Below, in pieces: positions 6,301-7,548 of a DNA stretch of 7,548 nucleotides (its first letter is position 1; every line of letters begins with the position of its first letter). The notes beneath the pieces are model-generated. The model was not told the origin of the DNA, did no database searches, and worked only from the letters and a program-made list of their open reading frames with translations. This stretch comes from Anaeroglomus sp964550565 (lineage in GTDB: Bacteria > Planctomycetota > Phycisphaerae > Sedimentisphaerales > Anaerohalosphaeraceae), in NCBI GenBank assembly GCA_964550565.1, contig CAZKAI010000165.1, positions 1 through 7,548 of the forward strand, written 5' to 3'. The translations under genes and the position numbers were made by a program.

Positions 6301-7107
6301 ATGGAACGGATTGACTATGCCAACTCATGGCAGCCTTTTTTTGAGGCGGCGGGGCTGCGGACCTTTGATGATTTTTTTCAGCGATTTGAAGGGACTCAAA
6401 TCAACAAGAATACCAAACGCAGTGTGGTTATGCGTACGTTTGAGCAGGCTGGCGGGAGTAGGACGCTGTTTATGAAGCGGTTTTTCAATCCCCATTTTAA
6501 GGATATGCTGTTTGCGGTGCGAAACTGGGGTGGGCTGTGCAGCCAGGGGCAGCTTGAATGGAACAGCGCTTCTTATCTGCTGGAGCATGGGATTGCGACG
6601 TATCGGCCGGCCTGTTTTGGCCACAGGACCGCGGCGGGCATCGAGCGTCAGTCGTTTTTTATCACCGAACAGCTTGCCGGGCAGTGCCTGATGGATGTGA
6701 TACGCGATACATGGCGAACTCTTGGCAGCGATGAGCAGAACCGGCTGCTGGGTGAGCTGGCGTTATGGATTCAGACGATTCATCGGCTGGGGGTCAGTCT
6801 GCCGGATTTGTATGTGTATCATCTGTTTGTTGACAAGGGCGGCGATGGGCGATACGGTTTTGCTGTCATCGATCTGCATCGCATGAGTGTCAGAATTCCC
6901 CGGCGGCGGATGACAGCCTGCCGTGTGGAAAATCTGGCCCGGCTGATTTTCAGTATGCGGGAGGAGTATTTCACTGCGGCGCAGAAGCAGGCATTGGTAC
7001 GAACCAGTTTGAACGATTTGCCCGTTGGACAGGCAGATAAGATGGTTGACGCAATCTTCAGGCGATGCGGGCAGATCGGTAAACGGCGAAGACCGCCGGC
7101 CTATTAA
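6301..7107 (+). CDS. WaaP/InaA-family lipopolysaccharide core sugar kinase
   Basis: This is a 268-residue kinase-fold protein of the Kdo/WaaP/InaA family, whose studied members phosphorylate heptose or Kdo of the LPS inner core from ATP on the cytoplasmic face of the inner membrane. The protein-kinase-like landmarks are in order: Lys59 in LFMKRFF (ATP-binding lysine); Glu86 in QLEWNSASYLLEHGIAT (helix-C glutamate); hinge-like FFITEQL (119-125); catalytic loop IHRLGVSLPDLYVYHLFV (160-177) with Asp169; and metal-binding Asp191 in VIDLHRM, which corresponds to DFG. After these come a basic IPRRRM stretch and an Arg-rich tail (KRRR, 261-264). The catalytic loop reads LPD where many relatives have HRD. 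No signal peptide or membrane helix is seen. The cupin gene follows after 44 bases, suggesting an operon. The true substrate could be another glycan, since many non-enteric bacteria carry this family without a classical LPS heptose core. Confidence 0.88.
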   Translation: MERIDYANSWQPFFEAAGLRTFDDFFQRFEGTQINKNTKRSVVMRTFEQAGGSRTLFMKRFFNPHFKDMLFAVRNWGGLCSQGQLEWNSASYLLEHGIATYRPACFGHRTAAGIERQSFFITEQLAGQCLMDVIRDTWRTLGSDEQNRLLGELALWIQTIHRLGVSLPDLYVYHLFVDKGGDGRYGFAVIDLHRMSVRIPRRRMTACRVENLARLIFSMREEYFTAAQKQALVRTSLNDLPVGQADKMVDAIFRRCGQIGKRRRPPAY

Positions 7108-7137
7108 CAATTTTTCTGATGTAATGAAAACCAGAGT

Positions 7138-7143
7138 GAAGGA
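7138..7143 (+). promoter_or_regulatory. Ribosome binding site of the cupin gene
   Basis: GAAGGA ends 8 nt upstream of the ATG at 7152 and supports that start. Confidence 0.65.
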
Positions 7144-7151
7144 ATACAATC

Positions 7152-7475
7152 ATGGAAGCCAGAAAACCGTTTTATGTGGATTTAAACGATAAGCAGGAAT
7201 ATCAGCGCCTCATGCAGACTCCGCAAACGCTTGGGATGAAGGCAGGACGGGTTTTTCTGGGCCCCGGCGACGAATGCGGCAGCCACAGTACCGAAGCCCG
7301 TGAGGAATTGCTGGTTTTTCTGAATGGCCGGGGCCAGGCGGTCTTTGGCGGTAAAGACCGCCTTCTGGTTGGTAAAGGGAAGGTACTGTATATTCCTCCG
7401 CATACAGAGCACAACATTGTCAATACCGGTTCGGATCCGCTGGTGTATGTATTTTGTGTAACACCAACGAAATAG
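7152..7475 (+). CDS. Small single-domain cupin (cupin_2-like)
   Basis: This is a 107-residue protein that is essentially one conserved beta-barrel. Cupin motif 1 is G39-x5-H45-x-T47-x4-E52-x6-G59; motif 2 is G76-x5-P82-x4-H87-x3-N91. Three of the four usual metal ligands are present (His45, Glu52, His87), while Thr47 stands where the second histidine of HxH is normally found. A metal could still bind with three protein ligands plus water. Such small cupins act as sugar isomerases, dioxygenases, or ligand sensors; nothing here identifies which. It is cytoplasmic (no signal peptide) and is probably co-transcribed with the kinase 44 bases upstream, so a role around nucleotide-sugar or core-glycan metabolism is possible but unproven. 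A hairpin terminator follows 34 bases after the stop. Confidence 0.88.
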   Translation: MEARKPFYVDLNDKQEYQRLMQTPQTLGMKAGRVFLGPGDECGSHSTEAREELLVFLNGRGQAVFGGKDRLLVGKGKVLYIPPHTEHNIVNTGSDPLVYVFCVTPTK

Positions 7476-7509
7476 TTTTCACTTTATAACTTCTTAACTC
7501 GAATAAAAA

Positions 7510-7548
7510 ACAGCAGCAATGTCGGCTATAAGCCTGTCTTGCTGCTGT
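7510..7548 (+). terminator. Strong hairpin, probable intrinsic terminator of the kinase-cupin unit
   Basis: A perfect 10-bp inverted repeat, ACAGCAGCAA (7510-7519) with TTGCTGCTGT (7539-7548), encloses a second short stem GGCT-ATA-AGCC (7524-7534). The two stems are separated by a symmetric TGTC/TGTC internal loop. It is preceded by an A tract (7505-7510), which would be the U tract for transcripts coming from the right on the minus strand, so it may work both ways. The plus-strand T tract, if any, is past the window edge. Confidence 0.7.

Overview
The window looks like accessory, carbohydrate-handling DNA from a Gram-negative, polysaccharide-degrading bacterium. A secreted GH30 glycosidase, a multidomain GH2 beta-galactosidase, a WaaP/InaA-type lipopolysaccharide-core kinase and orphan multi-pass membrane proteins together would fit a Planctomycetota (Phycisphaerae-like) genome. 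That taxon is an inference from gene content only, and a Bacteroidota or other PVC origin is not excluded. A run of exactly 100 N shows that this is draft or metagenome-assembled scaffold sequence.

Layout. Positions 1-6108 are all read on the minus strand. From right to left they are: a short-chain dehydrogenase/reductase (5344-6108); two adjacent paralogous five-helix membrane proteins of unknown function (4401-5237, then 3718-4380) behind a near-consensus sigma-70 promoter; a secreted GH30 glycosidase (2338-3621) with its own promoter, cut by the gap; the gap (2238-2337); and a GH2 beta-galactosidase (1-2237) open at both ends, its start lost in the gap and its stop beyond the window edge. 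The plus strand carries a second unit, divergent from the dehydrogenase: a WaaP/InaA-family kinase (6301-7107) and a one-domain cupin (7152-7475), closed by a strong hairpin at the window end.

How the genes may work together. GH30 and GH2 are co-directional, and both families act on glycans outside the cytoplasm, so they plausibly form part of a polysaccharide-utilisation cluster (beta-glucan or galactan-containing substrate; exact specificity not readable). The kinase would phosphorylate a lipid-linked core sugar at the inner membrane, and the cupin is probably co-transcribed with it. The dehydrogenase could oxidise or reduce a sugar or acyl substrate, but its substrate cannot be assigned.

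The least explained part is the tandem pair of membrane proteins. They share an N-terminal DQILRG motif and a C-terminal QM-x-W-x-LRPFIG motif, and differ by a roughly 50-residue soluble linker present only in the first copy. This is the best candidate here for something undescribed. No RNA genes, CRISPR arrays or mobile elements were seen, and outside the assembly gap no stretch longer than 300 bases lacks a gene.
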